64,000 nucleotides of DNA, taken from contig NZ_FXUY01000001.1 in NCBI RefSeq assembly GCF_900182985.1, positions 2,108,001-2,172,000 on the forward strand. The letters are read 5' to 3'. This DNA is from Pseudomonas helmanticensis. Its GTDB lineage: Bacteria > Pseudomonadota > Gammaproteobacteria > Pseudomonadales > Pseudomonadaceae. Below are positions 28,062 to 38,658 of the stretch, piece by piece (positions within the stretch are counted from its first letter, which is position 1; each line of letters starts with the position of its first letter). The notes under the pieces are model-generated. The model did not search any database, was not told the DNA's origin, and worked only from the letters and a program-made list of their open reading frames with translations. The position numbers were made by a program, and so were the translations under genes.

Positions 28062-28154
28062 CCCCTGTAGGAGCTGCCGCAGGCTGCGATCTTTTGATCT
28101 TGCCTTTTAAACACAAAATCAACAGATCGCAGCCTGCGGCAGCTCCTACAGGGG
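28062..28154. repeat. REP-like inverted repeat pair
   Basis: CCCCTGTAGGAGCTGCCGCA... and its complement ending CTACAGGGG, with a 20-base loop. It lies between the convergent EmrB-type and AhpD-like genes. Confidence 0.9.
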
Positions 28155-28166
28155 TGAGTGTTTGCT

Positions 28167-28607
28167 TTAGGCCTGTGGGGTTTTGCGGAAGCCTACGGCC
28201 AGGCGGTTCCAGCTGTTGATGGTGCTGATCGCGACGGTCAGGTCGACCATTTCTTTTGGTGAGAACTGCGCGGCGACCACTTCGTAATCTTCATCCGGGG
28301 CGTGGGTCAGGCTCAGTTGCGTCAGCGACTCGGTCCACAGCAGCGCGGCGCGTTCGCGGTCGCTGAAGAACGGCGCTTCACGCCATGCGGTGACCGCGAA
28401 CAGACGGCGTGGCGTTTCACCGCCCTTGATCGCGTCGGCCGTGTGCATGTCGATGCAGAATGCGCAGCCGTTGATCTGCGAAGCGCGCAACTTGACCAGT
28501 TCGACCAGGGTCTTTTCCAGTGGCAGTTTCGACACTGCAGTTTCCAGAGCGATCATCGCTTTCAGGGCATCCGGGGAAGCGGTGTAGAAATCGGTACGAG
28601 CTTTCAT
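28167..28607 (-). CDS. AhpD-like carboxymuconolactone decarboxylase family protein
   Basis: 146 residues from MKARTDFYTASPDALKAM. The alkylhydroperoxidase D core is present: ELVKLRASQINGCAFCIDMHTADAIKGGE, with the redox pair CAFC near residues 50-53 and the His four residues on. This supports a peroxidase or thiol-redox role rather than a decarboxylase role. It is cytosolic. An upstream ATG at 28871 would add 88 residues with no family resemblance and is rejected. It is probably monocistronic. Confidence 0.88.
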   Translation of the reverse strand: MKARTDFYTASPDALKAMIALETAVSKLPLEKTLVELVKLRASQINGCAFCIDMHTADAIKGGETPRRLFAVTAWREAPFFSDRERAALLWTESLTQLSLTHAPDEDYEVVAAQFSPKEMVDLTVAISTINSWNRLAVGFRKTPQA

Positions 28608-28726
28608 GGCAGTATTCCGGGGGGCTGTGAATGTGGGATCTAAAGTAGTCCTGCAACGCCGCCGGACAAATAGCCAATCTCCCGGAAGACGAGTAGACCA
28701 GCCGTTTGTCCGCTTCCCGCAAGCAT

Positions 28727-30169
28727 TCAGACCTGATTGCGCAGCCATTGCAAAAAGCCCTTCTTGGCCACCACCGCCGGCACGTCCGCCGTCAGGGCCT
28801 GGGCCTTGTGCAAGCGGTAATCGAGCAAGGCCTTCATCGCATCGTTGATGTCGTGACGCGCATCCAGACACGGTTTGAGGTAGGTCTTTTCGATGCGGTA
28901 CAACGCACAGAAGGTTTTCGCGGCAAACGTCGCCGGCACCGACGAGTCGGAAAGAATGCCCGCTTCACCGATGACCTCGCCAGGCCCCATACGCCCGGAT
29001 TCGAACGGCGCACCGTGACGAATCAAGGTCACCGATACCACGCCGGATTCGATGATGAACAAATGATCGCTGACCTCGCCCGCCTCGAGAATCGTCTCGC
29101 CGGCGCGAAAGGTTTTCAGCGTCATGTTCTGGCTGAAGGTGTCTTTCTCTTCCTGCCGCAACGTCGAGAAAATCGGCGAACTGTCGAGCAGCGCGCGCGG
29201 CCGCGACAGGTTGGTGGGGGCAACGCTTTCATCGCTCGACAGCAGATTGAACCCGGACGCCTGCAAGTGCCGGTAAGCCAGGTCGAACAGCTGATTGCGC
29301 ACCACGCGTTTTTCGCCCATCGAGGCGACAAAGCCGCTGATCTCGTATTCCGCACCGCCGCTGTCGGAGCTTTTCAGCGCCACACTCGGCGCCGGCGTGT
29401 CGAGCAATTGCCGGCACCCCTGCATCGCCCGCTCCAGCGCATCGATCACCGAATTGGGCCGGGCGTGCGGGCTGACCTGCACGCTGACCGAGACGCCGAA
29501 CATATTGCTCGGCCGACTGAAGTTGATGATCTTGGCCTTGGCCGCCAGCGAGTTGGGAATCACCGCCATGCTGCCCTGGCTGGTTTGCAGACGCGTGGCG
29601 CGCCAGTCGATGTCGGTGACCCGGCCTTCGGTGCCGTCGATGGAAATCCAGTCATCCAGTTGATAGGGCTTGGTGGTGTTGAGGACGATCCCGGAAAACA
29701 CGTCGCTCAAGGTGCTCTGCAAGGCCAGACCAACGATGATCGCCAGCGCGCCGGACGTCGCCAGCACCCCTTTGACCGGCAGGTCGAGCACATAGGCCAG
29801 TGCAGCAATGATCGCGATGAGGAAAATTACCGCGCCGAGCAAATCCTGCAGCAGCCGTCCGGTGTGGCCGACCCGTTGCATCATCACCGCACCGATCAAT
29901 ACCGTCAGGGTGCGCGCGCCGAACAGCCACCAGCCAATCTGCAACCCGGTCGCCGCCAGGTGCAACGGCACGTTGTCGGCCCACGGTGCCGGCTCCATCG
30001 GGTTGAGGCCTTCGTTGAACAACAGGATGCTGAACAGGCTGAAAATCAGCACACGCACCAGCAGTTTCCACTCGCTGCCACGGGAACTGATCAGGCGCCA
30101 CAGCCCCAGATCGAGGAGGATCAGGATCAACGCGCAAAACAACGGATGTTCAGTCAGCAGAGACAGCAT
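28727..30169 (-). CDS. MscS-type channel with C-terminal cyclic nucleotide-binding domain
   Basis: 480 residues from MLSLLTEHPLFCALILILL, with GGAG seven bases upstream. Four or five hydrophobic segments fill the first 170 residues. The MscS pore and beta domain follow: ILVATSGALAIIVGLALQSTLSDVFSGIV, then DWISIDGTEGRVTDIDWRATRL. Residues about 340-460 form a cNMP-binding domain: RAGETILEAGEVSDHLFIIESGVVSV, then MGPGEVIGEAGILSD. This is the layout of bacterial cyclic-nucleotide-gated (bCNG) channels of the MscS superfamily. Ligand gating, perhaps by cAMP, is inferred from the family. Confidence 0.88.
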   Translation of the reverse strand: MLSLLTEHPLFCALILILLDLGLWRLISSRGSEWKLLVRVLIFSLFSILLFNEGLNPMEPAPWADNVPLHLAATGLQIGWWLFGARTLTVLIGAVMMQRVGHTGRLLQDLLGAVIFLIAIIAALAYVLDLPVKGVLATSGALAIIVGLALQSTLSDVFSGIVLNTTKPYQLDDWISIDGTEGRVTDIDWRATRLQTSQGSMAVIPNSLAAKAKIINFSRPSNMFGVSVSVQVSPHARPNSVIDALERAMQGCRQLLDTPAPSVALKSSDSGGAEYEISGFVASMGEKRVVRNQLFDLAYRHLQASGFNLLSSDESVAPTNLSRPRALLDSSPIFSTLRQEEKDTFSQNMTLKTFRAGETILEAGEVSDHLFIIESGVVSVTLIRHGAPFESGRMGPGEVIGEAGILSDSSVPATFAAKTFCALYRIEKTYLKPCLDARHDINDAMKALLDYRLHKAQALTADVPAVVAKKGFLQWLRNQV

Positions 30170-30243
30170 CAAACAACTCCGACAGGGGCCAATCGCGAGA
30201 AGATCGCACAGATTGGAACAGTGTAGGAGCAAATCACCACACC

Positions 30244-30328
30244 CCCTGTAGGAGCTGCCGCAGGCTGCGATCTTTTGATCTTTAAAAACAACATCAAAAG
30301 ATCGCAGCCTGCGGCAGCTCCTACAGGG
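30244..30328. repeat. REP-like inverted repeat pair
   Basis: CCCTGTAGGAGCTGCCGCAGG... and its complement ending CTACAGGG, with a short loop. It lies 7 bases after the stop of the isochorismatase-like gene on the minus strand. Confidence 0.9.
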
Positions 30329-30334
30329 AATTGG

Positions 30335-30961
30335 TTATTTGTCGTTGGTCAGGCTGTTGTAGCTGGTGAACAGGTTGCGGTAATCCGGGATGTGGTTGGA
30401 GAACAGCGTGCCCAGGCCTTCGATGTCGTTGCGCCAGTCGCGGTGCAACTCGCACGCCAGGCCGAACCAGGTCATCAGTTGCGCGCCAGCGCTGGACATA
30501 CGATTCCACGCCGATTCGCGAGTCAATTCGTTGAACGTGCCCGAGGCATCGGTAACCACGAACACATCAAAGCCTTCCTCCAGCGCCGACAGCGCCGGGA
30601 ACGCCACGCAGACTTCGGTGACCACGCCGGCGATGATCAACTGCTTCTTGCCGGTGGCCTTGATCGCCTTGACGAAATCTTCGTTGTCCCAGGCGTTGAT
30701 CTGCCCCGGGCGAGCGATGTACGGCGCATCCGGGAAGAGTCCCTTGAGCTCCGGCACCAGCGGGCCATTGGGGCCGGTTTCAAAACTGGTGGTAAGGATG
30801 GTCGGCAGCTTGAAGTACTTGGCCAGGTCGGCCAGCGCCAGCACGTTGTTCTTGAATTTGTCCGGGTCAATATCGCGCACCAGCGACAGCAGGCCGGCCT
30901 GGTGATCGACCAGCAGAACGGCAGCGTTGTTCTTGTCCAGACGTTTGTATTGAGTGGTCAT
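30335..30961 (-). CDS. Isochorismatase-family cysteine hydrolase (YcaC-like)
   Basis: 208 residues. Catalytic triad positions are visible: Asp in AVLLVDHQAGL (about residue 19), a Lys in KATGKKQLIIAG (about 107-112) and Cys in GVVTEVCVAFPAL (about 118). TSFETGPNGPLVPEL and IARPGQINAWDNEDF are characteristic of the YcaC group rather than true isochorismatases. The substrate of this group is not established. It is the downstream member of a tandem pair, 57 bases after its paralogue, and both are read towards the left. Confidence 0.87.
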   Translation of the reverse strand: MTTQYKRLDKNNAAVLLVDHQAGLLSLVRDIDPDKFKNNVLALADLAKYFKLPTILTTSFETGPNGPLVPELKGLFPDAPYIARPGQINAWDNEDFVKAIKATGKKQLIIAGVVTEVCVAFPALSALEEGFDVFVVTDASGTFNELTRESAWNRMSSAGAQLMTWFGLACELHRDWRNDIEGLGTLFSNHIPDYRNLFTSYNSLTNDK

Positions 30962-31018
30962 TGCAGTAATCCTCGCGGGTGATAGAGGCCGACCGGTGAT
31001 CGGCCCCAGGAGACTCGA

Positions 31019-31702
31019 TCAGCGCTGCGAATCCAGCACTTCGTGTTCGTTCGCGACTTGCTGGGCTTTGAGGTAGCTCTCGATCAGCAATTGATAATGC
31101 GGCATGGCCTGGGCGTAGACGGCCGCCCACTGTTCGGCATCGGGACGGTTCCACGAGCCTTGCAGCTCGGAAAGCGTAGCCATGATGTCGATCGGCACCA
31201 CCCCGGCCTGGGCCAAACGGGCAACTGTCAGATCAGTGGCCAGTTTCGAGTGATTACCGGACGCATCGACCACGGCGAACACCTTGTAGCCTTCATGCAC
31301 CGCAGCGATGGACGGGAACGCCAGGCAGACGCTGGTCAACGTGCCGGCAATGACCAGGGTTTTCTTGCCAGTGGCTTTGACCGCTGCATGAAACTCCGGG
31401 TTGTCCCAGGCATTGATTTCGCCTTTGCGCGCCACGTATTGCGCATGCGGCGCGGCTTGGTGAATCTCCGGGATCAACGGCCCGTTCGGCCCTTGTGGCA
31501 CGGAGGCGGTGGTGATCACCGGCATCTTCAGCAGCGTCGCCGCTTTGGCCAGTGCGATGGCATTGGCGCGCAGTTGTGGCACGTCCATGTCCTTGACGAT
31601 CTGGAACAGACCGCTCTGGTGGTCGATCAGCAGCATCGCTGCGTCGCTGGCATCGATGGTCGGTTTCTGGCCGTCGAAGTTCGCTGCATTGACAGTGTTC
31701 AT
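31019..31702 (-). CDS. Isochorismatase-family cysteine hydrolase (YcaC-like), paralogue
   Basis: 227 residues from [17 protein letters not shown], with AGAGGAAA before the start. It has the same catalytic layout as its neighbour: [13 protein letters not shown] (Asp), [12 protein letters not shown] (Lys) and [13 protein letters not shown] (Cys). [16 protein letters not shown] and [15 protein letters not shown] repeat the neighbour's motifs with clear divergence, so the duplication is old. The C-terminus ([18 protein letters not shown]) is longer. The pair, a pirin and a divergent LysR gene lie together. Confidence 0.87.
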   Translation of the reverse strand: MNTVNAANFDGQKPTIDASDAAMLLIDHQSGLFQIVKDMDVPQLRANAIALAKAATLLKMPVITTASVPQGPNGPLIPEIHQAAPHAQYVARKGEINAWDNPEFHAAVKATGKKTLVIAGTLTSVCLAFPSIAAVHEGYKVFAVVDASGNHSKLATDLTVARLAQAGVVPIDIMATLSELQGSWNRPDAEQWAAVYAQAMPHYQLLIESYLKAQQVANEHEVLDSQR

Positions 31703-31788
31703 GTGCGTTTCCTCTTTTCTATAGGCAACAGCCATCCCTGGCCTGCGAACCGGCCTACGCGTCCTGTGTAGAGCGGAGTGGTTGTGCG

Positions 31789-32655
31789 TTAAGCGTGCAT
31801 CTGGCCGAAGCGGCCGGACTGGAAGTCGGCGAAGGCCTGGTGGATTTCCTGCTCGCTGTTCATCACGAACGGGCCGTGACCGACGATCGGCTCATCGATT
31901 GGCTCGCCGCTGAGCAGCAACACCACGGCATCCTGGCTGGCTTCGAGGGTCAGTTGCTTGCCGTCACGTTCGAACAGCGCCAACTGCCCTTCGCGTACCG
32001 ACTCCAGACCGTTGACCTGCACCGAGCCTTTCAACACCACCAGCGCGGTATTGCGCCCTTCGTGCAGATCCAGCGTCAGCAACTTGCCGGCGTTGAGGCG
32101 CAGGTCCCACACGTCAATCGGGGTGAAAGTGCGCGACGGCCCGGTGTGGCCATCGAACTCACCGGCGATCAGGCGCAGGCTGCCGGCGTTGTCCTTGAGC
32201 GCGATGCTCGGGATGTCGCTGTCGAGGATGGTCTGGTAGCCCGGCGCGGCCATTTTGTCCTTGGCCGGCAGGTTGACCCACAACTGGACCATTTCCAGTT
32301 TGCCGCCGGTTCTGGCGAAGTTCTCCGAGTGAAACTCCTCATGGAGGATCCCCGAAGCGGCGGTCATCCACTGCACGTCGCCCGGACCGATGGTGCCGCC
32401 ACTGCCGGTCGAGTCGCGGTGCTGCACTTCGCCTTCATAAACAATAGTCACGGTTTCGAAACCGCGGTGTGGATGCTGACCAACGCCACGCCGTTCGGTG
32501 GTCGGGGTGAAATCGGCAGGGCCGGCGTGATCGAGCAGCAGGAACGGGCTGATGTGTTTGCCGAGGTTGTCGTAGGAAAACAGCGTGCGAACCGGGAAAC
32601 CATCGCCGACCCAATGGCCGCGCGGGCTGGTATAGATACCGATGATATTTTTCAT
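31789..32655 (-). CDS. Pirin-family bicupin protein
   Basis: 288 residues from [19 protein letters not shown], with GGAGA seven bases upstream. The N-terminal cupin carries the pirin metal site: [23 protein letters not shown] (two His and Glu context) and [12 protein letters not shown]. The C-terminal cupin is [16 protein letters not shown]. Family members bind Fe(II), and some have quercetin 2,3-dioxygenase activity. It is cytosolic. It is the first gene of a leftward group with the two YcaC-like hydrolases and lies divergent from a LysR regulator, which probably controls the group. Confidence 0.9.
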   Translation of the reverse strand: MKNIIGIYTSPRGHWVGDGFPVRTLFSYDNLGKHISPFLLLDHAGPADFTPTTERRGVGQHPHRGFETVTIVYEGEVQHRDSTGSGGTIGPGDVQWMTAASGILHEEFHSENFARTGGKLEMVQLWVNLPAKDKMAAPGYQTILDSDIPSIALKDNAGSLRLIAGEFDGHTGPSRTFTPIDVWDLRLNAGKLLTLDLHEGRNTALVVLKGSVQVNGLESVREGQLALFERDGKQLTLEASQDAVVLLLSGEPIDEPIVGHGPFVMNSEQEIHQAFADFQSGRFGQMHA

Positions 32656-32686
32656 GGTGGTCTCCAATGGGGGTGAGTGATGCGAT

Positions 32687-32703
32687 GGATTAAGCTTAAA
32701 TCC
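32687..32703. promoter_or_regulatory. Candidate LysR-type operator between pirin and LysR genes
   Basis: GGATT-N7-AATCC forms a 17-base imperfect dyad (with TTAAGCTTAA inside) in the 105-base divergent region. This is where a LysR regulator normally binds to control both directions. Confidence 0.4.
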
Positions 32704-32760
32704 GTAGCCATTAATGCACTAGACTGCAAAAACCAGCCTTAGCGTTCTATATGGAGAACG

Positions 32761-33669
32761 ATGGTGGAAGACCTCAACACCCTCTACTACTTCACCCAAG
32801 TGGTCGAACATCATGGCTTCGCCGCCGCCGGGCGCGCGCTCGACATGCCCAAATCGAAACTCAGCCGGCGTATTTCCGAGCTGGAAGAGCGCCTCGGCGT
32901 GCGCCTGCTGCATCGCACCAGCCGCCATTGTTCGCTGACTGAAATCGGCCAGGCGTATTACCAGCGCTGCCTGGCCATGCGCATCGAAGCCGAGAGTGCC
33001 GCCGAGCTGATCGAACGCAATCGCTCCGAGCCGCAAGGGCTGGTGCGCCTGAGTTGCCCGACGGCGCTGCTCAACTCGTGGGTCGGGCCGATGCTCACCC
33101 GCTATTTGCTCAAGTATCCGCTGGTGGAACTGTTTATCGAGAGCACCAACCGTCGCGTCGACCTGCTGCACGAAGGTTTCGACATTGCTCTGCGGGTACG
33201 TTTTCCGCCATTGGAAAACACCGACATGGTCATGAAGGTGCTCGGTAACAGCATGCAATCGGTGGTCGGCAGCCCGCAGTTTGTCGAACGCCTGTCGTCA
33301 CCGCCCTCGCCTGCTGACCTCAATGGTTTACCAAGCCTGCATTGGGGCGCGGCGCAGCGTGAGTATCAGTGGGAGTTGTTGGGGCCGAACGACAACACCG
33401 CGCTGATCCGCCATACGCCGCGAATGGTCACCGATGATTTGATCGCCTTGCGTCAGGCGGTGATTGCCGGGGTGGGTGTGGCGCATTTGCCAAGTGTCGT
33501 TGTGCGTGACGACATTGCCGCCGGGCGGGTGGTGGAGTTGATTCCGGGGTGGGCACCGAAATGTGGGGTGGTGCATGCGATCTTTCCGTCGCGGCGCGGG
33601 TTGTTGCCGTCAGTGCGCACGTTGATTGATTTTCTCGGCGAGGAGTTTGCCCACAGCGACATTGCCTGA
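32761..33669 (+). CDS. LysR-family transcriptional regulator
   Basis: 302 residues. The N-terminal winged HTH is VEDLNTLYYFTQVVEHHGFAAAGRALDMPKSKLSRRISELEERLGVRLLHRTSR in outline (residues 2-58). The effector domain follows with SCPTALLNSWVGPML and DIALRVRFPP. The CrgA/PP-type subfamily features (ALRVRF, IAGVGVAHLPS) are present. It is divergent from the pirin gene with 105 bases between starts, so the pirin and hydrolase group is the likely target. Confidence 0.9.
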   Translation: MVEDLNTLYYFTQVVEHHGFAAAGRALDMPKSKLSRRISELEERLGVRLLHRTSRHCSLTEIGQAYYQRCLAMRIEAESAAELIERNRSEPQGLVRLSCPTALLNSWVGPMLTRYLLKYPLVELFIESTNRRVDLLHEGFDIALRVRFPPLENTDMVMKVLGNSMQSVVGSPQFVERLSSPPSPADLNGLPSLHWGAAQREYQWELLGPNDNTALIRHTPRMVTDDLIALRQAVIAGVGVAHLPSVVVRDDIAAGRVVELIPGWAPKCGVVHAIFPSRRGLLPSVRTLIDFLGEEFAHSDIA

Positions 33670-33684
33670 ATCGGCGGTGCGCCC

Positions 33685-33758
33685 ATCGCGAGCAGGCTCA
33701 CTCTTACAAGGGACTTTGAGCGCCACAGATCTTCTGTAGGAGTGAGCCTGCTCGCGAT
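33685..33758. repeat. REP-like inverted repeat (GAGCCTGCTCGCGAT type)
   Basis: ATCGCGAGCAGGCTCACTCT at 33685 faces CTGTAGGAGTGAGCCTGCTC...GAT ending at 33758. It is the same family as the inner repeat at 6066-6156. Confidence 0.88.
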
Positions 33759-33895
33759 GAGGCCAGTCCAGACAACACAGAATCCAGGATTGATTCATGA
33801 CTTCTGCTCAACACTGCTTTGCCCCACCAGCGGTTTTTCTCACGGATGCAGACGCGGATACTCGACCCCATTCCCACTGCAACCCTGGAGTTCTC

Positions 33896-34699
33896 ATGTC
33901 TGTTCCCGCTTTCGGCCTCGGCACGTTCCGCCTGCAAGGCCAGGTCGTCATCGACTCGGTCAGCACCGCCCTTGAACTCGGCTACCGGGTCATCGACACC
34001 GCGCAAATCTACGAAAACGAAGCCGACGTCGGCCAGGCGATTGCCGCCAGCGGCGTCCCGCGCGAAGAGTTGTTCATCACCAGCAAGATCTGGATCGCCA
34101 ACTTCGCCAAGGACCGCCTGATCGACAGCCTCAAGGAAAGCCTGCAAAAGCTGCAAACCGACTACCTTGACCTGACGCTGATTCACTGGCCATCGCCGGA
34201 AGATCAGGTGCCCGTCGCAGAATTCATGGGCGCGCTGCTGGAGGCCAAGCGCATGGGCCTGACCCGGCAGATCGGCGTTTCCAACTTCACCATCGACCTG
34301 ATGAAACAAGCAATCGCCGCGGTCGGCGCAGAGCACATTGCGACCAACCAGATCGAACTGCACCCGTACCTGCAAAACCGCAAAGTCGTCGAGTTCGCCG
34401 AAAGCCAGGGCATCCACATCACCTCGTACATGACCCTCGCGTACGGTGAAGTGTTGCAGGATCCGCTGATCCGGCAGATCGCCGAACGCCTGCACGCCAC
34501 CGCGGCGCAAGTGACGTTGGCGTGGGCCATGCAATCGGGTTACGCGGTGATTCCGTCGTCGACCAAACGCGCCAACCTGCAAAGCAACCTCGGCGCCAGC
34601 GCGCTGACCTTGAGCGACGCGGACATGGCGCTGATTGCCTCGCTGGATCGCGGCCATCGCCTGACCAGCCCGAAAGGCATTGCGCCGGCCTGGGACTGA
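33896..34699 (+). CDS. dkgB: 2,5-didehydrogluconate reductase DkgB (aldo-keto reductase)
   Basis: 267 residues from [18 protein letters not shown], the same length as E. coli DkgB and similar throughout. The AKR tetrad is present: Asp and Tyr in [21 protein letters not shown], Lys in [11 protein letters not shown], and His in [24 protein letters not shown] is the NADPH-binding loop. It reduces 2,5-diketo-D-gluconate or reactive aldehydes such as methylglyoxal. GGAG precedes the chosen ATG; an ATG at 33797 adds a non-conserved tail. Its stop abuts the stop of the convergent hybrid kinase with no gap. Confidence 0.93.
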   Translation: MSVPAFGLGTFRLQGQVVIDSVSTALELGYRVIDTAQIYENEADVGQAIAASGVPREELFITSKIWIANFAKDRLIDSLKESLQKLQTDYLDLTLIHWPSPEDQVPVAEFMGALLEAKRMGLTRQIGVSNFTIDLMKQAIAAVGAEHIATNQIELHPYLQNRKVVEFAESQGIHITSYMTLAYGEVLQDPLIRQIAERLHATAAQVTLAWAMQSGYAVIPSSTKRANLQSNLGASALTLSDADMALIASLDRGHRLTSPKGIAPAWD

Positions 34700-37600
34700 T
34701 CAGCCCTGCAGCCGCTGCGCGAGGCTGTCCATGGCATCGCGCACGGCGTTGGTCGCCGTGGCGACTGGCTCTGTTTCAGTCTCTCGACAGGCTTGTTCAA
34801 GTTTCGCGCAGGCCGACACCAACCGAGCTGCGCCGACCATTTGCGCACCACCCTTGATGTGGTGCGCAAGGTCGCACAACCCTGCGCGATCCTGTATCGG
34901 ACGCAGACTTTCCAGACGCTGCAGATCATGCAGCAGACTGCTCAAGACTTCTTCGCGCAAACGCTGGATCAGCGCGTGATCGTTACCGGTCATGTGTTCC
35001 AGGGTGCTCAGATCGATCTCTTTCAGCGGCTCTGCTGCGCTCGGTTCAACCTCACCGGGACAATCGCCTGCGCCATTCAAAGCCAGATCCAGATCATCCA
35101 GACGAATCGGTTTGAACAGGCAGTCGTCCATACCGGCCTGTAGGCAACGGCGTTTTTCCTCGACCTGTGCATTGGCGGTAAACCCGATGATCAGACAGGG
35201 TCTACGGCCAGTTGCCGACTCTTCTTCACGGATGGCCTGCGCGAGTTCATAACCGTTACGCCGGGGCATATTGCAGTCGCTGATGACCACATCGAACGGC
35301 TGCGCGCGCCAGCATTCCAGGCCTTGATCACCGTCCTCGGTGTCGACCGTACGGTGGCCGAGTTCGCTCAGTTGCCAGCACAACAGCAAGCGGTTCACCG
35401 GATGATCGTCGACCACCAGCACGTGCAGCGAACGCCTCGGAGTGTCTAGCGTTGGCGCCACTTCAGCATCCGGCACACGCGCCGTCAGCATCGGCAACTG
35501 CAAGCTGACTTCAACCCGCGTGCCCTCGCCCGGCACGCTGTCGAGCCGCAAAGTGCCGGCCATCATTTCGCACAGACTGCGGCTGATCACCAGACCCAAC
35601 CCGGAACCGCTGCGCACCGCTTGCGAAGAGTTGCCGACCTGAACAAACGGGCTGAACAAGCGTTGCCTGTCCTGCTCGCTGATACCGATACCGCTGTCTT
35701 CGATGACGACGCGCACCGTCAATTGCTCGGGGGCCATTGCGGACACCTGCAAACGCAGACTGATTTCGCCCTCTTCAGTGAACTTGATCGCGTTGTTCAA
35801 CAGATTCGACAGCACCTGTTTGAAACGGGTCGGATCGATCAACACATCGACGTCGCTGTGCGCATCCAGGTCAAGGTGCCAGAGCAAGCGTTTCTGCCGC
35901 GCCAGCCCTTCGAATACCCGGCACACCGAGGCCACCAGCTCGCGCAGATTGGCCCGTTCGGGGTTAATGGACAGGTGCCCCGACTCGATGCGCGCAATAT
36001 CGAGAATGTCGCCGATCAACGCCAGCAATTGCTGACCGGCACCGGATGCAACCTGGATCGCCAGACGGTCGGTGATGCCCTCGTCGGCGCGCTTCAAAGC
36101 CAGTTCGAGCATGCCGATCAGGGCATTCATCGGCGTGCGGATTTCATGGCTCATGGTGGCGAGAAAGGTCGTCTTGGCCCGGTTGGCGTCGTCGGCGGCC
36201 TCCTTGGCTTCCTGCAATTGCCCCAACCATCGCTGGCGTTGACGAATCTGCCAGCGCTGGAAGGCGATCCAGCCGAGCGCAAACAGCAGCAGACCGGCAG
36301 CGACAGCGAAGCCCTGAATGATTGCGCGCCGATGGCGTAACCAATAACTGTCGTCCGCCACCACGTCATGGCTCCAGCGCTCGATCAGGTCGTCCATTTC
36401 CTGCGGGGCGATGCTCAACAACGCTTTGTTCAGAATGGAATGCAGCGCCGGTGCCTGCGGCGCCGTGGCCAAGGCGATACGTGCCGGTTGATCGCCCACC
36501 GTGCCGAGAATGCGCAAACGTGCAGGGTAGTAGCGATCGATCAGATAACGCGCGACCACCAAGGAACTCACCGTCGCATCGACCTGGCCCTTGTCGATCA
36601 ACGCCATGCCCTCGGCCGGGCTCTTGACCTCGACCAGGCGCAACTGCGGCACGCGCTCCAGCAGATAAGCACGCAATGGATGACCACGGTAAATCGCCAG
36701 GCGCTTGCCCGCGAGATCGTCGAGACGGCGTGGGCTCTGCGCGCTCGTCGCACTGATCAGCACGAATGGATTGTTCAGGTAAGCCCGGGTGAAGCGCAGT
36801 TCCAGCTCGCGCTCGCTGCTCGGCGTCACCACCGGCAAGACATCGAGTTCGCCAGCCTTGAGTTGCTCGATCTGCCGATCCAGCGAGCCACCGCGCACAA
36901 TCTCGAAGTTGAGGCCACTGCGCTGGGCGATCAGGCTCAGCAGTTGCGCAGAAAGCCCGCGAAAACGATTGTCCGCATCAAAGAATGTCAGCGGCGCAAA
37001 ATCTTCGACGGCACCGACCCGTATGACCGGATGCGCGGTCAGCCAACGCTGCTCACTGGCGCTCAGACGGATCCGCGCTTGCGCGGTCATTTCGGCGCGA
37101 CCGGCACTCCAGCGTTGTTCGATGAGCTGGCGCCGCTCCAGCGGAATCGCCAGCAGTGCCTTGTCGACCAGGCGCTTGAGAGGGGCATCGCTGCGCAGCA
37201 AGGCAAAACCGAACGGGCTGGCATCAAGCCCCGACGGGCCGGCCAGTTGCAGGTCGTTGCGGTAATTGGTGTTGATCAGATAATTGGCGCTGATGAGGTC
37301 GCCGAGGTAGACGTCATCCGCGCCGAACGCCACTGCGCCCAAGGCATCCATGGCCGAGGCGTAGCGTTGCACGCTGGCCTCGGGATAGAACGCCTGCACG
37401 CTCGATGCCGGTAAGTAGTCCTCGACCATGGCGATGCGCTTGCCAGCCAGATCTGCCGGCAGCGACTCATCGAGCCGGATCACCAGCATCGGCTGGTCTT
37501 CAGCATAGCCACGCGACAGAATCACTTCGGGATCGGCAGTCTCGAAACTGTTCGAGGTACCCAGCAGGTCGATCTCGCCGCGCTTGAGCGCAGCCATCAC

Positions 37601-37918
37601 CGCGTCCCGACGCGCGTAGCGCTGCACTTCGATGCGCAGACCGAGCAATTGCGCGAGCAGATCGGCGTAATCGGCGGTCAGGCCTTCAAGGTCCAGTTGA
37701 TTGCGGGTGATTTCGAACGGCGGGTAATCCGGTCCGGAAATGCCGATGCGCAACAGCGGATGCTGGCGCAACCACTGCCGATCCTGATCATCCAGGCGCA
37801 GCTGGACATGCTCCAGGCGGGTGCGCGTCAGCACTTCCAGCACCTGCGGTGTTTCGCTGGCCAGACAAGGCATCGCCAGCAACAGCCACACGGTCAAACT
37901 CCAGCGCCGGACATTCAT
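34700..37918 (-). CDS. RocS/BvgS-type hybrid sensor kinase without PAS domain
   Basis: 1072 residues. After a signal peptide (to about 21) come two periplasmic SBP_bac_3 (Venus flytrap) domains: [15 protein letters not shown] onward (about 56-285) and [16 protein letters not shown] onward (about 300-525). One membrane span, [21 protein letters not shown], follows. The kinase core has His[18 protein letters not shown] and HATPase [11 protein letters not shown] receiver carries the phospho-Asp in [14 protein letters not shown]. The C-terminal HPt has [11 protein letters not shown]. No PAS domain lies between the span and HisKA, unlike the second kinase in the window. It follows its response regulator by 10 bases. 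Architecture and context match P. aeruginosa RocS proteins, which control Cup fimbriae. Confidence 0.88.
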   Translation of the reverse strand: MNVRRWSLTVWLLLAMPCLASETPQVLEVLTRTRLEHVQLRLDDQDRQWLRQHPLLRIGISGPDYPPFEITRNQLDLEGLTADYADLLAQLLGLRIEVQRYARRDAVMAALKRGEIDLLGTSNSFETADPEVILSRGYAEDQPMLVIRLDESLPADLAGKRIAMVEDYLPASSVQAFYPEASVQRYASAMDALGAVAFGADDVYLGDLISANYLINTNYRNDLQLAGPSGLDASPFGFALLRSDAPLKRLVDKALLAIPLERRQLIEQRWSAGRAEMTAQARIRLSASEQRWLTAHPVIRVGAVEDFAPLTFFDADNRFRGLSAQLLSLIAQRSGLNFEIVRGGSLDRQIEQLKAGELDVLPVVTPSSERELELRFTRAYLNNPFVLISATSAQSPRRLDDLAGKRLAIYRGHPLRAYLLERVPQLRLVEVKSPAEGMALIDKGQVDATVSSLVVARYLIDRYYPARLRILGTVGDQPARIALATAPQAPALHSILNKALLSIAPQEMDDLIERWSHDVVADDSYWLRHRRAIIQGFAVAAGLLLFALGWIAFQRWQIRQRQRWLGQLQEAKEAADDANRAKTTFLATMSHEIRTPMNALIGMLELALKRADEGITDRLAIQVASGAGQQLLALIGDILDIARIESGHLSINPERANLRELVASVCRVFEGLARQKRLLWHLDLDAHSDVDVLIDPTRFKQVLSNLLNNAIKFTEEGEISLRLQVSAMAPEQLTVRVVIEDSGIGISEQDRQRLFSPFVQVGNSSQAVRSGSGLGLVISRSLCEMMAGTLRLDSVPGEGTRVEVSLQLPMLTARVPDAEVAPTLDTPRRSLHVLVVDDHPVNRLLLCWQLSELGHRTVDTEDGDQGLECWRAQPFDVVISDCNMPRRNGYELAQAIREEESATGRRPCLIIGFTANAQVEEKRRCLQAGMDDCLFKPIRLDDLDLALNGAGDCPGEVEPSAAEPLKEIDLSTLEHMTGNDHALIQRLREEVLSSLLHDLQRLESLRPIQDRAGLCDLAHHIKGGAQMVGAARLVSACAKLEQACRETETEPVATATNAVRDAMDSLAQRLQG

Positions 37919-37928
37919 GCGCGATCTC

Positions 37929-38555
37929 TCAGATCAAGTGATTACGTTTGGCAAAATCGCGCAGGTGCACCGCCGAACTCACACCCAGTTTTTTCATCAG
38001 GCGGGTTTTATAGGTACTGACGGTCTTGTGGCTCAGGTTCATGTTTATGGCAATTGCCTTGTTCGACGCGCCTTGGCCCAATTGCACGAAGATGCTCAAC
38101 TCACGGTCGGACAATTGATCGATCATCTGTTTTTCAGTGGTCAGCAACGGCGTCAGCGTGCCGGTGCTGTCGGCCAATGCCGAAAAATAGGTGTAGCCCG
38201 ACATCACCGCCTGAATGGCTTTGTGCAATTGCTGCAAGTGATTGGTTTTGGTGACGAACGCCGTAGCCCCGGCGCGCAGGCAGCGTTCCTGATAGAACAG
38301 CGGATCATGCGAGGTGAACACCAGTATCCGGCAATCAAGCGCATTGGCGCGGATCCGGGCCAACACGTCCAGCCCGTCGAGGGCCGGCAGACGCAGATCG
38401 AGTATCACCAGCTTTGGCGCATGCTCACGGATCAGCGGCACCACCTCGTTGCCATTCGACGCCTCGTGGATCTCCTTGAAGCCTTCGCTTTGCAGCACGA
38501 TTCTGACGGCGGCGCGCACCACCGGATGATCATCGACGATCAACGCTGACTTCAT
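37929..38555 (-). CDS. RocA-like (NarL/BvgA family) response regulator
   Basis: 208 residues from [17 protein letters not shown], with GGGAGAGG before the start. The receiver has the DD pair in LIVDDHP, the phospho-Asp in [13 protein letters not shown] (about 54), Thr in ILVFTSHDP and Lys in AFVTKTNHL. The C-terminal LuxR-type HTH is [43 protein letters not shown]. It ends with FAKRNHLI, as does its paralogue at 48261. It is upstream of and cotranscribed with its hybrid kinase. Confidence 0.92.
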   Translation of the reverse strand: MKSALIVDDHPVVRAAVRIVLQSEGFKEIHEASNGNEVVPLIREHAPKLVILDLRLPALDGLDVLARIRANALDCRILVFTSHDPLFYQERCLRAGATAFVTKTNHLQQLHKAIQAVMSGYTYFSALADSTGTLTPLLTTEKQMIDQLSDRELSIFVQLGQGASNKAIAINMNLSHKTVSTYKTRLMKKLGVSSAVHLRDFAKRNHLI

Positions 38556-38658
38556 GACCTCTCCCGCTGCAATAGCATGACGATGGCGCCGCATGGCCGC
38601 GCGCTGCGCACAGATAAGCTGCGCAGTGACTGTTGCATGGGAATGGGGGTGAATCTAG

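Noticed and set aside
28706..30226. Plus-strand open frame of 506 codons
   Set aside because: Antisense to the MscS-type channel gene, whose domains are unambiguous.
31795..32676. Plus-strand open frame of 293 codons opposite the pirin gene
   Set aside because: The pirin metal-site motifs on the minus strand are clear; the opposite frame has none.
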